Positions 52,574 to 63,701 of a stretch of DNA of 64,000 nucleotides are shown in pieces. Under the pieces are notes generated by a model. It worked only from the letters and a program-made list of their open reading frames with translations. It had not been told where the DNA came from and searched no databases. Numbering within the stretch: the stretch's first letter is position 1; every line of letters begins with the position of its first letter. This stretch comes from Aedes albopictus (taxonomy: Eukaryota; Arthropoda; Insecta; Diptera; Culicidae), in assembly GCF_035046485.1 (NCBI RefSeq), contig NC_085138.1, positions 16,619,329-16,683,328 on the forward strand, read 5' to 3'. Both the position numbers and the translations under genes were made by a program.

Positions 52574-52745
52574 GGGGCCCAGAAGCAAAGGGGTGTAAGT
52601 GATCATTTTGTCGATTTTGAGATGAGCATATCAAAAAATACTTCAACATTCAAGCTTTTGAGTACTTTTTTTAGGTTATTTTTACAATGATCAGAAAAAT
52701 TATTATAAATCGGAGAAAAATTGGTCGATTTTGGAACTCCATACA
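52574..52745. mobile_element. partial MITE, relative of 30187-30451
   Basis: The left end GGGGCCCAGAAGCAAAGGGG and about 170 bp match the MITE at 30187. The right half is missing and replaced by a CCATACACTC-type sequence. Confidence 0.65.
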
Positions 52746-53195
52746 CTCCATACACATCCTCACAAGTTCCTACCTCATGCTTCCACGGGTCAAGCGATGA
52801 CAAAGTCCGCCAGCTAAGAGTTGTGTGCTTAGCTGGTAGTGCAGCCTGGGCACTGTTGTCCTTCTGACTTCAGCTAGATTGAGGAGGTACGATTCGAGCG
52901 TCTGTTCACCAAGGAGGTGCGGCTCAAACAGCGTCTGTTCTAGCATCCAGCTGCTGAGTAAGAAACGCTGCACCACGCCCAGCTAGACCCAAGGTGGTAG
53001 CCCATCAGCGTGGTCGTCCCAAGTGTTGGTTGGGACGCTAAACAGAACTGGCACGATGGCCCTCCGGCGAGACAGGAGTGTTGGCGTAGGCCCAATAAGC
53101 CACCCGTAAAAATCCCCATTGCGAATAACATATGAGAAAATACGACTCGATACAATCGGCAAAGACCCACGCGACGAAATAAGGACTACGATTGG

Positions 53196-54198
53196 AAACT
53201 TGGAACATGGAATTGCAAGTCACTAGGTTTCGCAGGATGTGACAGGATAATCTATGACGAACTACATCCCCGCAACTTCGACATCGTGGCGTTGCAGGAA
53301 CTTTGTTGGACTGGACAGAAAGTGTGGAAAAGCGGGCATCGAGCGGCTACCTTCTACCAAAGCTGTGGCACCACCAATGAACTGGGAACAGGATTTATAG
53401 TGTTGGGCAAGATGCGACAACGTGTGATCGGGTGGCAGCCGATCAACGCAAGGATGTGCATGTTGAGAGTCAAGGGCCGTTTCTTCAACTACAGCATCAT
53501 CAACGTCCACAGCCCACACGAAGGGAGACCTGATGACGAGAAAGAAGCGTTCTACGCGCAGTTAGAGCAAACATACGATGGTTGCTCGCCGCGTGACGTG
53601 AAAATCGTTGTCGGCGACATGAACGCGCAGGTAGGAAGGGAGGAAATGTACAGACCGGTAATCGGGCGAAACAGTCTGCACGCCGTATCGAATGATAACG
53701 GCCAGCGATGCGTAAACTTTGCAGCCTCCCGTGGTATGGTAGTCCGAAGCACCTTCTTCCTCCGCAAAGATATCCACAAAGCCACCTGGAGATCACCCGA
53801 CCAACAAACAGAAAATCAAATCGACCACGTTCTAATCGACGGTAAATTCTTCTCAGATATAACCAACGTCCGCAAACCAACAACCAACATATCGCAGTGC
53901 GAATATAGATTCGGATCACTACTTAGTCGCTGTATGCATGCGCTCAAAACTTTCGACAGTTATCACCACGCGTCGAAGTCGAACGCCGCGGCTCAGCATT
54001 GAGCAACTTCGTAACGTAGAAGTGGCTCAAGACTACGCGCAGCAGTTAGCAGTGGCACTACCAACGGAAGAGCAGCTTGGCGCAGCTAGACTTGAAGAAG
54101 GCTGGAAGTATATCCGATCCGCCTTAGGTAGTACCTCGGCTGCAGCACTAGGCTTCGCGACTCCGAATCACAGAAACGACTGGTACTACAGCGAATGA
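53196..54198 (+). pseudogene. RTE-B endonuclease
   Basis: Opens with K-L-G-T-W-N-C-K-S-L at 53196, then V-A-L-Q-E-L-C-W-T-G, I-I-N-V-H-S-P-H, V-V-G-D-M-N-A-Q and I-D-H-V-L-I-D-G. A frameshift near 53895 moves the catalytic N-I-D-S-D-H-Y-L-V into the next frame, which stays open to 54198 (linker with L-G-A-A-R-L-E-E-G-W). All the usual catalytic residues are readable across the two frames. No ATG precedes the domain in frame. Confidence 0.8.
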
Positions 54199-54238
54199 GA
54201 ACAGTTGAAAAAACGAGAAGAATGCAGCATGGGCGAGA

Positions 54239-55210
54239 ATGCTGCAACACCGTACGAGAGCGAATGAGGCACGTTACAAACAGGCGCGGAACACTCAGAA
54301 CTCAGTCTTCCGGATGAAGAAGCGCCAGCAGGAAGAACGAGATCGCGAAGCGATGGAAGAACTGTTCCGCGCTAAGGACACACGAAAGTTCTACGAGAAG
54401 CTGAACCGCTCGCGCAGAGGCTTTGTGCCACAAGCCGACATGTGTCGAGATAATCACGGGAATATTCTCACGAGCGAGCGTGAGGCGGTCGAGATGTGGC
54501 GGCAGCATTACGATGAGCACCTCAATGGCGACGTTGCAAGTGCCGAAGGTGGCGTGGTAACAGATCTAGGAGTATGTGCACAGGGCGAAAGACTTCCGGC
54601 CCCTGACCTCCAAGAGATTGAGAAGGAGGTTGGCCGGTTGAAAAACAACAAAGCCGCTGGAGCAGATCAACTACCAAGCGAGCTTCTAAAATACGGAGGA
54701 GAAGCACTGGTGAGAGCACTACACTGGGTTATTACCAAGATTTGGGAGGAGGAAGTATTACTGGAGGAATGGATGGAAGGTATCGTGTGTCCCATCTACA
54801 AAAAAGGCGACAAGTTGGATTGCGGGAACTACCGCACGATCACACTACTGAGCGCTGCCTACAAGGTACTCTCCCAAATTTTATGCCGCCGTCTATCACC
54901 GATTGCAAGAGAGTTCGTGGGACAATATCAGGCTGGATTCATGGGTGAACGCTCTACAACGGACCAGATGTTCGCCATCCACCAGGTGTTGCAGAAATGC
55001 CGCGAATACAACGTACCCACACATCACTTGTTCATCGATTTCAAATCGGCGTATGATATAATCGATCGAGAACAGCTATGGCAGATTATGCACGAATACG
55101 GATTCCCGGATAAACTGACACGATTGACCAAGGCGACGATGGATCGAGTGATGTGCGTAGTTCGAGTATCAGGGACACTCTCGAGTCCCTTCGAATCTTG
55201 CAGAGGGTAA
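54239..55210 (+). pseudogene. RTE-B linker and reverse transcriptase, N-terminal two thirds
   Basis: Helical Arg/Gln-rich linker (residues about 1-45), T-R-K-F-Y-E-K-L-N, L-K-N-N-K-A-A-G-A-D-Q-L-P (about 138), I-V-C-P-I-Y-K-K-G-D, I-T-L-L-S-A-A-Y-K-V-L-S, E-F-V-G-Q-Y-Q-A-G-F, T-T-D-Q-M-F and H-L-F-I-D-F-K-S-A-Y-D (first catalytic Asp, about 268). Stops at TAA 55210 just before the palm motif. This region is intact over 323 codons and gives the best reference for reading copies A and C. Confidence 0.85.
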
Positions 55211-55245
55211 CGGCAATGTGATGGTCTTTCGTACTTGCTGTTTAA

Positions 55246-55360
55246 CCCGGGAGCGGTCGCGTCGTGTACTGAGTACACGCACCATGAAAAATACACGCTT
55301 ATGGTACACAGCGTGAGCGTGGCGCCGTTGCAGGTAGTCAAAGACGCGACTGCTCGAGGG
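55246..55360. mobile_element. piggyBac-like MITE with TTAA target
   Basis: 115 bp flanked by TTAA at 55242-55245 and 55361-55364. Left end CCCGGGAGCGGTCGCGTC, right end inward CCCTCGAGCAGTCGCGTC. Removing it and one TTAA restores the reverse transcriptase (C-L-L-F-N-I-type reading). TTAA duplication with CCC ends fits the piggyBac superfamily. It contains the palindrome GTGTACTGAGTACAC (one central mismatch). No coding capacity. Confidence 0.8.
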
Positions 55361-55364
55361 TTAA

Positions 55365-56130
55365 CATCGTCTTAGATGGTGTAATTAGGAAAGCGGGGAT
55401 AAAAATGAGTGGAAATATTTTCACGAAGTCCGTTCAGCTGCTTGTTTTTGCTGATGATATTGATATTACTGTTCGCAAATATGAAGACGGAAACTTATAT
55501 TCGACTGAAGGATGAAGCAAGGCGAATCCGATTAGTCATTAATGAGTCGAAGATAAAGTACATGTTGGCAAAGGGCTCTAGGGAGGAATTAACGCGCCCG
55601 TCATTTCTATCGACGGTTATGAAATCGATGCGGTTGAAGAATTCGTCTACTACAGCAGAGAAATTCAGAACCGCATTGTGGCAGGAAATCAAGCCTACTT
55701 TGGATTCCGCAGAACGCTATGATCGAACAAAGTTTTCACCTTCACACGAACTTGACTATTTACAAAACGCTGATTAGATCGGTATTCCTCTATGGGCACG
55801 AAGTATGGAATCTACGTGCAGAGGACCAACGCGCCCTTGGAGTTTTCGAACTAAAGGTTCTGCGTGCCATCTGTGGCGGAGTGCAAATGGAAGACGGGAC
55901 TTGGAGAAGGCGAATGAGCCACGAACTATATCAGCTGCTGAAAGAACCAATCATCGTCCACACCGCGAAATTCAAGAAGCTACGGTGAAAGCAACCCCAC
56001 TAAACTGGTTCTCGAGAGTCATCCGACCATCCAACCGGCACAACAAAACGTGGTGCGCAGCGAGCTAGGTGGGTCAATCAAGTGGAATGAAGACAAATCC
56101 TGCGTACGATGACTCCTTCTGCTGATCGAG
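55365..56130 (+). pseudogene. RTE-B reverse transcriptase, C-terminal third
   Basis: V-I-R-K-A-G-I, F-T-K-S-V-Q-L-L and the active site F-A-D-D-I-D-I (about 55448-55468), then in other frames R-L-K-D-E-A, K-T-L-I-R-S-V-F-L-Y-G-H-E-V-W (about 55770), L-G-V-F-E-L-K-V-L-R-A-I and S-H-E-L-Y-Q-L. Both catalytic Asp remain, but several frameshifts break the frame. Confidence 0.75.
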
Positions 56131-56265
56131 CCGACAATGAACTGGTCTGGCGTTGTATCAGGATTTCGAGGTAGAATCAGAGCCGTAGCGTGCGGTTGGC
56201 CAAGTTGACCCCGCAAGGGCACCCGCTTCAAAGGGGCTCAGAAAAGGCCTAAGGCTAGCAGGAAA

Positions 56266-57896
56266 CAAGATGATGCTGAGGCTATTTTAGTACATATTAT
56301 AATGAGCAAAACAAAATCAATAAGCTTTCGAAAGTCTAGTGAATGTTTCTTTCTGACAATTCCTAAACGATGCTCTTTAAGTTAATCCAACTTTTTTTTT
56401 CCAGTAAATGTTTCTTTGGGCTTAAACTTTTAAACTAGTAAATCTGAAAGAAATCTTTCAAGTTGTGTTTTCACCCTAAGGTATTTGTTTGAATTTTTTG
56501 CTGGGTTTCTTCAGAAAATTTTTCAAAAAATATATCAGAAATTTGTCTACAAATTCTTTCAGAAACTCCTTCACAAATTTCAAATTATAAGTTCTTATGA
56601 TTTTTCTTGAAATTTCTCGAAGAAATTTCTTAATTCCTCTAGAAATTACTCTTCACGAATTTCAGGAAGTTATCTAGAAGTTTATTCAGAAATTTGTCTA
56701 AGGATTCGTCCCGCTATTTTTCCAAGGATTTTATTGAATAGTCATCCATAATTTCTTCAGAGTTCCAAAGTGTTCTTTGAAAATCGTATAGTGATTCAAG
56801 CAAAAATATCTTTAAGGATTAGGTGCCTATAAACCCTTCAATAGATTTTTTTACTAATACCTCTATGGATTCCTCTGGAAAATCCTGCAAAGATTCCGTT
56901 AGAATTCCCAATAATTCGTTATGAAAATTCTTCCAGTCTTCTATGGAATTCTTTAGAAATTCGACCAAAGTTTCCTTCAGAAAGTCATCTATAGATTCCT
57001 TTGTAAAAAAAGAAATCTATCACATCGATCAGAAAAGCTTCCATCGATACCTTACGAAATTGTTCCATACTCACTAGGGATTGCTCCATATATTTATGGT
57101 AGAATTCTGGCAGAAAATCTCCCATGAATTTCCTTATTAACTACTCCAGAAAATCATTAATTTGGAATTTATTCTGAAATTTATCCAGGTATTTCGTTGG
57201 GAAACCTGGCATTGATTCCATCCAAAAAATTTCTAAAGGATTATTTTGGAAGCCTGTCGTGGATTTTTTCGGAACTTCTTGCTGGGATTGCTTCATGAAA
57301 TCTTCTAGGGATTCTTTTTAATTCCACAAAGATGCCTCAAAAAACCTTTTTAGGGATGCTTTCCAAGTTTTCTTTCAGAAATACTTCCAGAAGTGGTTCT
57401 CTATAAGTTCTACCACTTCATCAAATATTTCTTCACGAACTGCTTCTGCAATTCCTTCAAGAGTTAATCCATGAATTCCATTTGAAATTCTTGCTGAAAT
57501 TTCTCCCGGATTTTCATCAAGTATTCCCCCGGAAGTTACTACAAGAATTCTTTCAGAGATTCTGGCATAATTTATTCCTGTGATTCCAGCGGGAATTCTT
57601 CCAGAGATTTCAACAAAAACTGATGTAGATTCCTTTAGAAATTCCTCCTGGTATTCAACTATGTCCATGGTTTGTCTAATGATTACTGAACGTTTTCTCA
57701 CGGATCTTCTGAGAAATGTTTTGAAAAATCTTCAGAACACATCTTTGGTGAAGTTATTGAAAAATTTTAGTGGAGCCAATTAACCTAATCGCCGAAAATT
57801 TTTAGGTGACTCCCATTGAAATTTTTAAAAAAATACACAAATGAAAAACATTATAAAAGAAAACAAATAAAAATGTGGGGAATTTGTTTCTTAGAA
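56266..57896. repeat. decayed GAATTCC-type repeat, pyrimidine-rich on plus
   Basis: Same low-complexity family as elsewhere. A 108-codon minus frame at 57375-57701 is rich in I, G, S, E and R with the repeat's period and is not proposed as a gene. The last 100 bp are AT-rich. Confidence 0.55.
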
Positions 57897-60800
57897 ACAT
57901 TACACAATGGGTCCAGAGCCGCATTTATGAAGACAAAAATGTTTGTGCCTAAACTATAAGTTTTAGATACATGGTGTCTTTAGGAAAGTTTCTTCATATT
58001 TTTCGACCTTTTTTCTCATCGATGTGAAATTAGGGTGGTCCCTCTAGTTGAGCTGATCCAATCATCTGCTTTTTAATAGTTTTATGTACGCTTACAAAAT
58101 GTTCTACAAAGTTGTAAAAGAACTTATTTGGAGCAAGTTGGCCGAAAAACCATTATTCTATCTCTTATGGTTCCTAACTTTTATTTTTTTTTAAATTAAT
58201 GTTAGGGTGATCCAAAAAAATCAGTTTTCTTGCAATAACTTTTAATTCATTCGTTTCTCGTAAAAACTTTGTTTCGAGCACTTTTAGAACTATCAATGAC
58301 GCATATTTTTCCCAAAGAGCTCAATATCCTATCTCTCATAGTTAAAAAGATAATGGCTTTTTTCTTCAAAAAATCACTTTTTTTCAAAAAGTCATGTCTC
58401 AAAAAGGAGCACATAAATTTTCAATAGCCGAATTGCATTAAAAAGATCGTACTCTGTTCTATTGATGGTGAAAAAATTGTGAGTACCTATTTTGTTTGAA
58501 GCTTTTTATTGTATTTTAAAAATACGGTTTTTTACATAAAAAATCAGTTGTAACTCTTCAAATCGATGAGATACAAACTTGGTGTCTTCGACAATATTGT
58601 GAGTTTTTGGATGCTCTGAAAGTGCTCAAAACAAAATATAGCGAAAAAATCAACGCATTAAATTATATTGAATAAAAACGGGTTTTCATATGAAAAACAA
58701 AGTATTTCAAGACAATTCAAATCGTCTGTGGTAAATTGATCGAAGTAACCGTGTCAAAAAAAGTTTAAACTTGTTTATATTCTACATTCCGTAAATGAAC
58801 TCAGCTTATGAAGTGATTTTGAGCTGATTTCCATCAATTAAAATTTAATTTTATCTCTTTAATTCATGGATAACGAAAATGTGAACCACTGGCAAATGTT
58901 GATGTTAACGTTAAAGCCTGAACAGAGTTACAGAATTTACAATATCCTACCAACATTGTGCCTTAATGGTGATGACAGTACCGTCGATGGGGGTGACAAT
59001 GGGTCTGGGGGTGAGATTGGGTCAAAACGGAGAAACATAAAATTGGAAATAGCTCATCAACTATCGCTAATTTATATTGATAACTTTATATTATTTCAAA
59101 GAGAAGATGTTTTTATACGTCATGATGCAGAATAAGATGTTTAGCAATAATCGTTTTTTGTTAAATTTGCGGCTAAACTTATATGATGAAACTACTAGTA
59201 AATCACCCTGAAAAAATTTCTCCTTCGTAATGTTTTACACAAGTACCCAACCATAAATGATCTTAAAAGTGGTTAGCTGTAGGTATTACCAGGTTGATGC
59301 AACGAAAAAAGCGGGCCGTCAATGCACTTTTTATTAGAAAATTCAATATTTTCGACCCTATGTCTGAATATTAAGAATGGGGGTGAGATTGGATCAAGCA
59401 AGTTATCGAGTGCACATAACCTTAACTAAAAATTCAACTTGTTATCCAATCCCCATTTGACGTTAGAGTGGTACCATGTTTACCGTATCTGCATAAAAGC
59501 CCGATTTTTTCGAAAATATGTCGAGGAAGTGTCAAGCGAGTGTGTTCATACGTTTAGTACCTAAAATCATTTATAACAATAAACCCATGCGTTTGGACAG
59601 CTCCTCTGATCATCAACTAATCTTTACTGTACTGCAATATCGTAAGCTCACAAAATAGACTTGATAGCGTTTTTCTTCTCCACTATTTTTTTTAAATTTC
59701 AAGGAAATATCGTGAAACTACCAGACGGTAGTGGCCTTCAGGAAATACTGGGGCCATAAAGCCGGTAACATGACAAAATATCGGAAGACGAACGAACGAC
59801 GAAAAATATCATGTTTTTTTTTCAATAAATCTTTCAATGCGCCTCTTCCTAATTGTAATCCCCCCTCCTCTCATGGAGGTTGAAACTTTAAATCAGGATG
59901 ATTATGGTGGCTAATAATTGCGATACAACATAAAAACTTTATTTTATTAAATTTCAACCATTTTTTCGATTGTATTAGCCCTTTTAGGTGGATTAATCAT
60001 CTTTTAAAATTACCTAAGTTTTTATTCGTCATGGTTACATTGTATTTTAAGTAGGTTTACTAGATATGATCAATAAAATTAACTTGTATTCTTAGATAGG
60101 CAACTTCGAATACTTTGACCCATTCTCACCCCCTCTAAGGGGTGAGATTGGGTCAATTTTCAATCATTTGTAGTTTAGTAGACAATTCATACAATGTGAC
60201 ACTTTTTTGCTAAGCTATCATTACCATATAGAAGAGTATAGTATTGCTGTGTGCATTCAAAATGCAAATATCAAATGCGGGAGCACCAAATGCGGTAAGA
60301 TTTTCTAACAAGTAACCCGATGTCAGTGGGAGCTTTCGAATCCTAGGTTGGCGGTGATATTGGCTATGGTTGCTACGTTGCCTTTGGTAACATGTGTTAC
60401 CGCGTTTGAAGCGCATTTGGGCACCGTTTGCATCTTGAACGCACATAGCAATATAAAAAGTTATTCCGACTTCAACTGCATTTGTTATTTAACAAACAAT
60501 CTTTGAGTATCTTTTTTTGACCCATTCTCACCCCCAACGACGGTATCAATAAACATTGATTCTAAAATGAAATGGATGACCATTCATCAAGCTACTTTGA
60601 TCTATCTAGCAAAGACGAGTTAAATTGGTTTAAATTGTTTCGCTTTCCATATGAAAATCCGTTTTTATGCAATATAATTTTATGCGTTGATTTTTTCGCT
60701 ATAATTTGTTCTGAGCACTTTCTCAGAGCATCCAAAAACTCACAATATTGTCAAAGACGCTAAGTTTGTATCTCGTCGATTTGAAGAGTTACAACTGATT

Positions 60801-61439
60801 TTCTATGTAAAAAGCCGTATTTTTTAAATTCAATAAAAAGCTTCAAACAAAAAAGATACTCACAATTTTTCACCATCAATAGAACAGAAAACGATCTTTT
60901 TAATGCAATTCGGCGATTGAAAATTCATTTGCTCCTTATAGAGATATGACTTTTTGAAAAAAAGTGATTTTTTGAAGAAAAAAGCCAATATCTTTATAAC
61001 TATGAGAGATAGGACATTGAGCTCTGGGAAAAATATGCGTCATTGATAGTTCTAAAAGTGCTCGTAACAAAGTTTTTACGAAAAACGAATGCATTAAAAG
61101 TTATTGCAAGAAAACTGAATTTTATGGATCACCCTAACATGATTTAAAAAAAATAAGTCAGGAACCATAAGAGATAGAATAATGGTTTCTTCGGCAAACT
61201 TGCTCCAAATTAGTTGTTTTACAACTTTGTAGAACATTTTGTAAGCATACATAAATCTATTAAAAAGCAGATGTTTGGATCAGCTAAACTAGAGGGACCA
61301 CTCTTATTTCACAATGATGAGAAAAAAGGTCGAAAAATATGAAGAAACTTTCCCAAAGACACCATGTATCTAAAACTTAAGGTTTAGGCACAAACATTTT
61401 TGTCTTCGTAAATACGGCTCTGGACCCATTGTGCAATGT
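57897..61439. mobile_element. 3.5-kb element with ~800-bp inverted arms
   Basis: The left arm (57897 to about 58705) and right arm (about 60645-61439) are reverse complements at high identity, with weaker similarity continuing inward. The ends read ACATTACACAATGGGTCC and, inverted, ACATTGCACAATGGGTCC. No frame in the arms or centre is recognisable as a transposase. A CACAATG heptamer near each end recalls Transib termini, but no 5-bp duplication is evident. The centre holds a second TIR element. Confidence 0.75.
58981..60543. mobile_element. inner TIR element flanked by TA
   Basis: The left end CCGTCGATGGGGGTGACAAT and the right end inward CCGTCGTTGGGGGTGAGAAT both continue GGGTC. TA flanks each side (58979-58980, 60544-60545). 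Words of the type GGGGTGAGATTGGGTCAA recur inside at about 59020, 59390 and 60139, and a palindrome of that word lies at about 60116-60158. No transposase; non-autonomous. TA duplication fits Tc1/mariner-like mobilisation but is weak on its own. Confidence 0.6.
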
Positions 61440-61602
61440 CGCGGGGCGCCAACCTGGATGCTTGCCAAGGGCGCCATGGTACCACGCTCCGGATCTGGGT
61501 AGAATATGTGGGTTATGCTCTGAATGCGATGTATTTTATGGATAACTCGCAATCGCGGAGAGCAACGTAGAGGTAGACGAAGCTGTCTCCGAGCGTACCG
61601 CT

Positions 61603-62442
61603 GTGACCAATAGGGTATTCCAGATCAAGCGGGGATCGCCGTTCGAGCAGTTCACGCAAATGCTGGACCGCATAACGACCGTGCTAACAGGGCGAAGGCC
61701 GGTGGTAATAGCGGGTCACTTCAATGCCTGGGCTGTGGAATGGGGAAGCCGTTTCACGAACCAGCGGGATCAGATCCTGCTAGAAACACTGGCCATCTTA
61801 GATGTCGACTTGGCTAATGTCGGTACCAAGAGTACCTATAGTCGAAACGGAGCGGAGTCAATTATTGACGTGACCTTTTGTAGTCCTGGCTTAGCAAGTA
61901 GTTCGAACTGGAGAGTAGATGATGGCTACACTCACAGCGATCACCTGGCGGTTCGCTACATTATCGACTACAACAACAGCAGACAGCGGATAGAAGAAGA
62001 ATCGGCTAGGCCAAGGCCAAGCCCTCGCAGGTGGAAGACCTCATACTTCGATGAAGGGGTATTTAGGGAGGTGCTCCGCCGTGAGCGATATTTACTTGGT
62101 TTAGACGGCGACGAGCTGGTAGCGGTGCTCTCACGTGCGTGTGATACGACCATGCCTAGGCGAGTCCACCCTAGAAATGGAAGGCCACCGGCTTACTGGT
62201 GGACCGACGCGATTGCGGACCTGCGCCGCGCCTGCCTACGGGCTAAGCGCCGAATGCAGCGAGCACGATCAGAGGAAGAGCGAAACGAACGACGGGTGGT
62301 GTTCGCCGCTGCAAAAGCCACGCTTAAGACCGAGATAAGAGCAAGTAAAAAGGCCTGCTTTGTGCGGGTCTCTGTCAGAGTGCCAATGCGAACCCGTGGG
62401 GTGATGCCTACAGGATCGTTTTGGCCAAGACGAGAGGTGTGA
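61603..62442 (+). pseudogene. R1-like endonuclease, partial
   Basis: Residues about 10-125 carry F-T-Q-M-L-D-R-I-T, V-V-I-A-G-H-F-N-A-W-A-V-E-W-G, E-S-I-I-D-V-T-F-C and S-D-H-L-A-V-R-Y. The usual G-D-F-N-A is G-H-F-N-A here, so a catalytic Asp is replaced by His. The N-terminal strands with the N and E metal ligands are missing. The C-terminal part is a linker (R-R-A-C-L-R-A-K-R-R-M-Q-R-A-R). The last 25 residues are out of frame after a one-base shift. Confidence 0.8.
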
Positions 62443-63701
62443 TGGCTCCTACAGAGCAATCTCCAGAGATGTTGGAGGGGATCATCGGAGGACTTTTTCC
62501 GCGTCATGATCCTAGTCCTTGGCCTCCTTTCGTAGGACAGCCGGGGACTGGGGCTGGCGATGAGGAGAGGGTCACCGATGTGGAACTTGCGGGGATAGCT
62601 AAGTCCCTTAGCGTAGGTAAGGCCCCAGGTCCGGACGGAGATCCGAACCTGGCCTTAAAAGTAGTTATTGCAGAGGCTCCCGAGATGTTCTGGTCTGCTA
62701 TGCATAAATGCCTGGACGAGGGAGTTTTCCCAGAAGCTTGGAAGAGGCAGAGCCTGGTACTATTGCCAAAGGCGGGGAAACCACCCGGAGACCCGTCGGC
62801 ATATAGACCAATATGCTTGATTGACACGGCGGGGAAGGTGCTCGAAAAGATCATCCTCAATAGAATGTTGAGGTTCACTGAGGGCGCAAATGGTCTTTCG
62901 AGCAACCAGTATGGCTTCCTGAAGGGGAGGTCCACCGTAGACGCTATCTTGTCGGTTACAAAAACCGCCGAGAAAGCACTCGAGCCTAAGAGGAGGGGAA
63001 TTCGCTTTTGCGCGGTAGTGACTCTGGATGTAAGGAATGCGTTTAATAGCGCCAGCTGGTCTGCTATTGCCGATGCGCTCTTGCGTCTGGGGATACCGGA
63101 GTACCTGTACAAGATTCTCGGAAGTTACTTTCAGAATCGTGTACTAGTCTACGACACGGAGGTGGGTCGGAAGTGCTTTCACATAACCTCAGGAGTCCCG
63201 CAAGGTTCCATCCTGGGTCCGGTGTTATGGAATGTTATGTACGACGAGGTGTTGAGGTTAGAGTACCCAGTGGGAGTGGTGATTGTCGGATTTGCCGACG
63301 ATATTACGCTCGAAGTCTACGGTGAAACGATCGAGGAGGTGAAATTGACTACCGACCACTCGATCAAGGTTGTGGAGGCGTGGATGCGGTCCAGAAACCT
63401 GGAGCTGGCTCACCACAAGACAGAGGTGACGGTTGTTAACAACATGCAGTCGGCGCAGCAGACGGAGATCAGTGTAGGTGAGTGCACTACCCTGTCAAAG
63501 CGCTCTGTCAAACACTTGGGCGTGATGATCGACGAGAAGCTTACCTTCGGTAGCCACGTCGATTATGCCTCTAAAAGAGCCTCCACGGCTATTGCGGCAC
63601 TGTCCCGGATGATGTCCAATAGCTCTGCGGTGTACACCAGTAAGCGCAAGCTTCTGGCTAGTGTTGCTACGTCCATACTTGGGTATGGCGGCCCGGCGTG
63701 A
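62421..63701 (+). pseudogene. R1-like reverse transcriptase
   Basis: The true frame is entered at about 62385 (N-A-N-P-W-G-D-A-Y-R). Motifs in order: V-G-K-A-P-G-P-D-G (about residue 70), Y-R-P-I-C-L-I-D-T-A-G-K, N-Q-Y-G-F-L-K-G-R-S-T-V-D-A, V-T-L-D-V-R-N-A-F-N (first catalytic Asp), S-G-V-P-Q-G-S-I-L-G-P, G-F-A-D-D-I-T-L (catalytic pair) and K-H-L-G-V-M-I-D. It stops at TGA 63701, where relatives continue past G-Y-G-G-P-A. The reverse transcriptase core looks complete. Confidence 0.85.

Larger units (their letters stand above)
52790..56265 (+). mobile_element. RTE-like non-LTR retrotransposon, copy B (broken)
   Basis: Plus strand: 5' UTR (about 52790-53195), endonuclease (53196 to about 53930), linker, reverse transcriptase (about 54400-55760) and C-terminal region (to about 56150). 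Same architecture as copy A but a different subfamily. Frameshifts near 53895, 54200 and 55210-55365, plus a 115-bp MITE at 55246-55360. The 3' boundary is uncertain because no clear tail is seen. Confidence 0.8.

Noticed and set aside
57375..57701. 108-codon minus-strand frame
   Set aside because: Composition and periodicity follow the decayed repeat tract; no recognisable protein.
57898..61438. 5-bp Transib-type target duplication for the 3.5-kb element
   Set aside because: Flanks CATTA and CAATG agree at only three of five positions, and the inverted repeat seems to extend beyond CACAATG.
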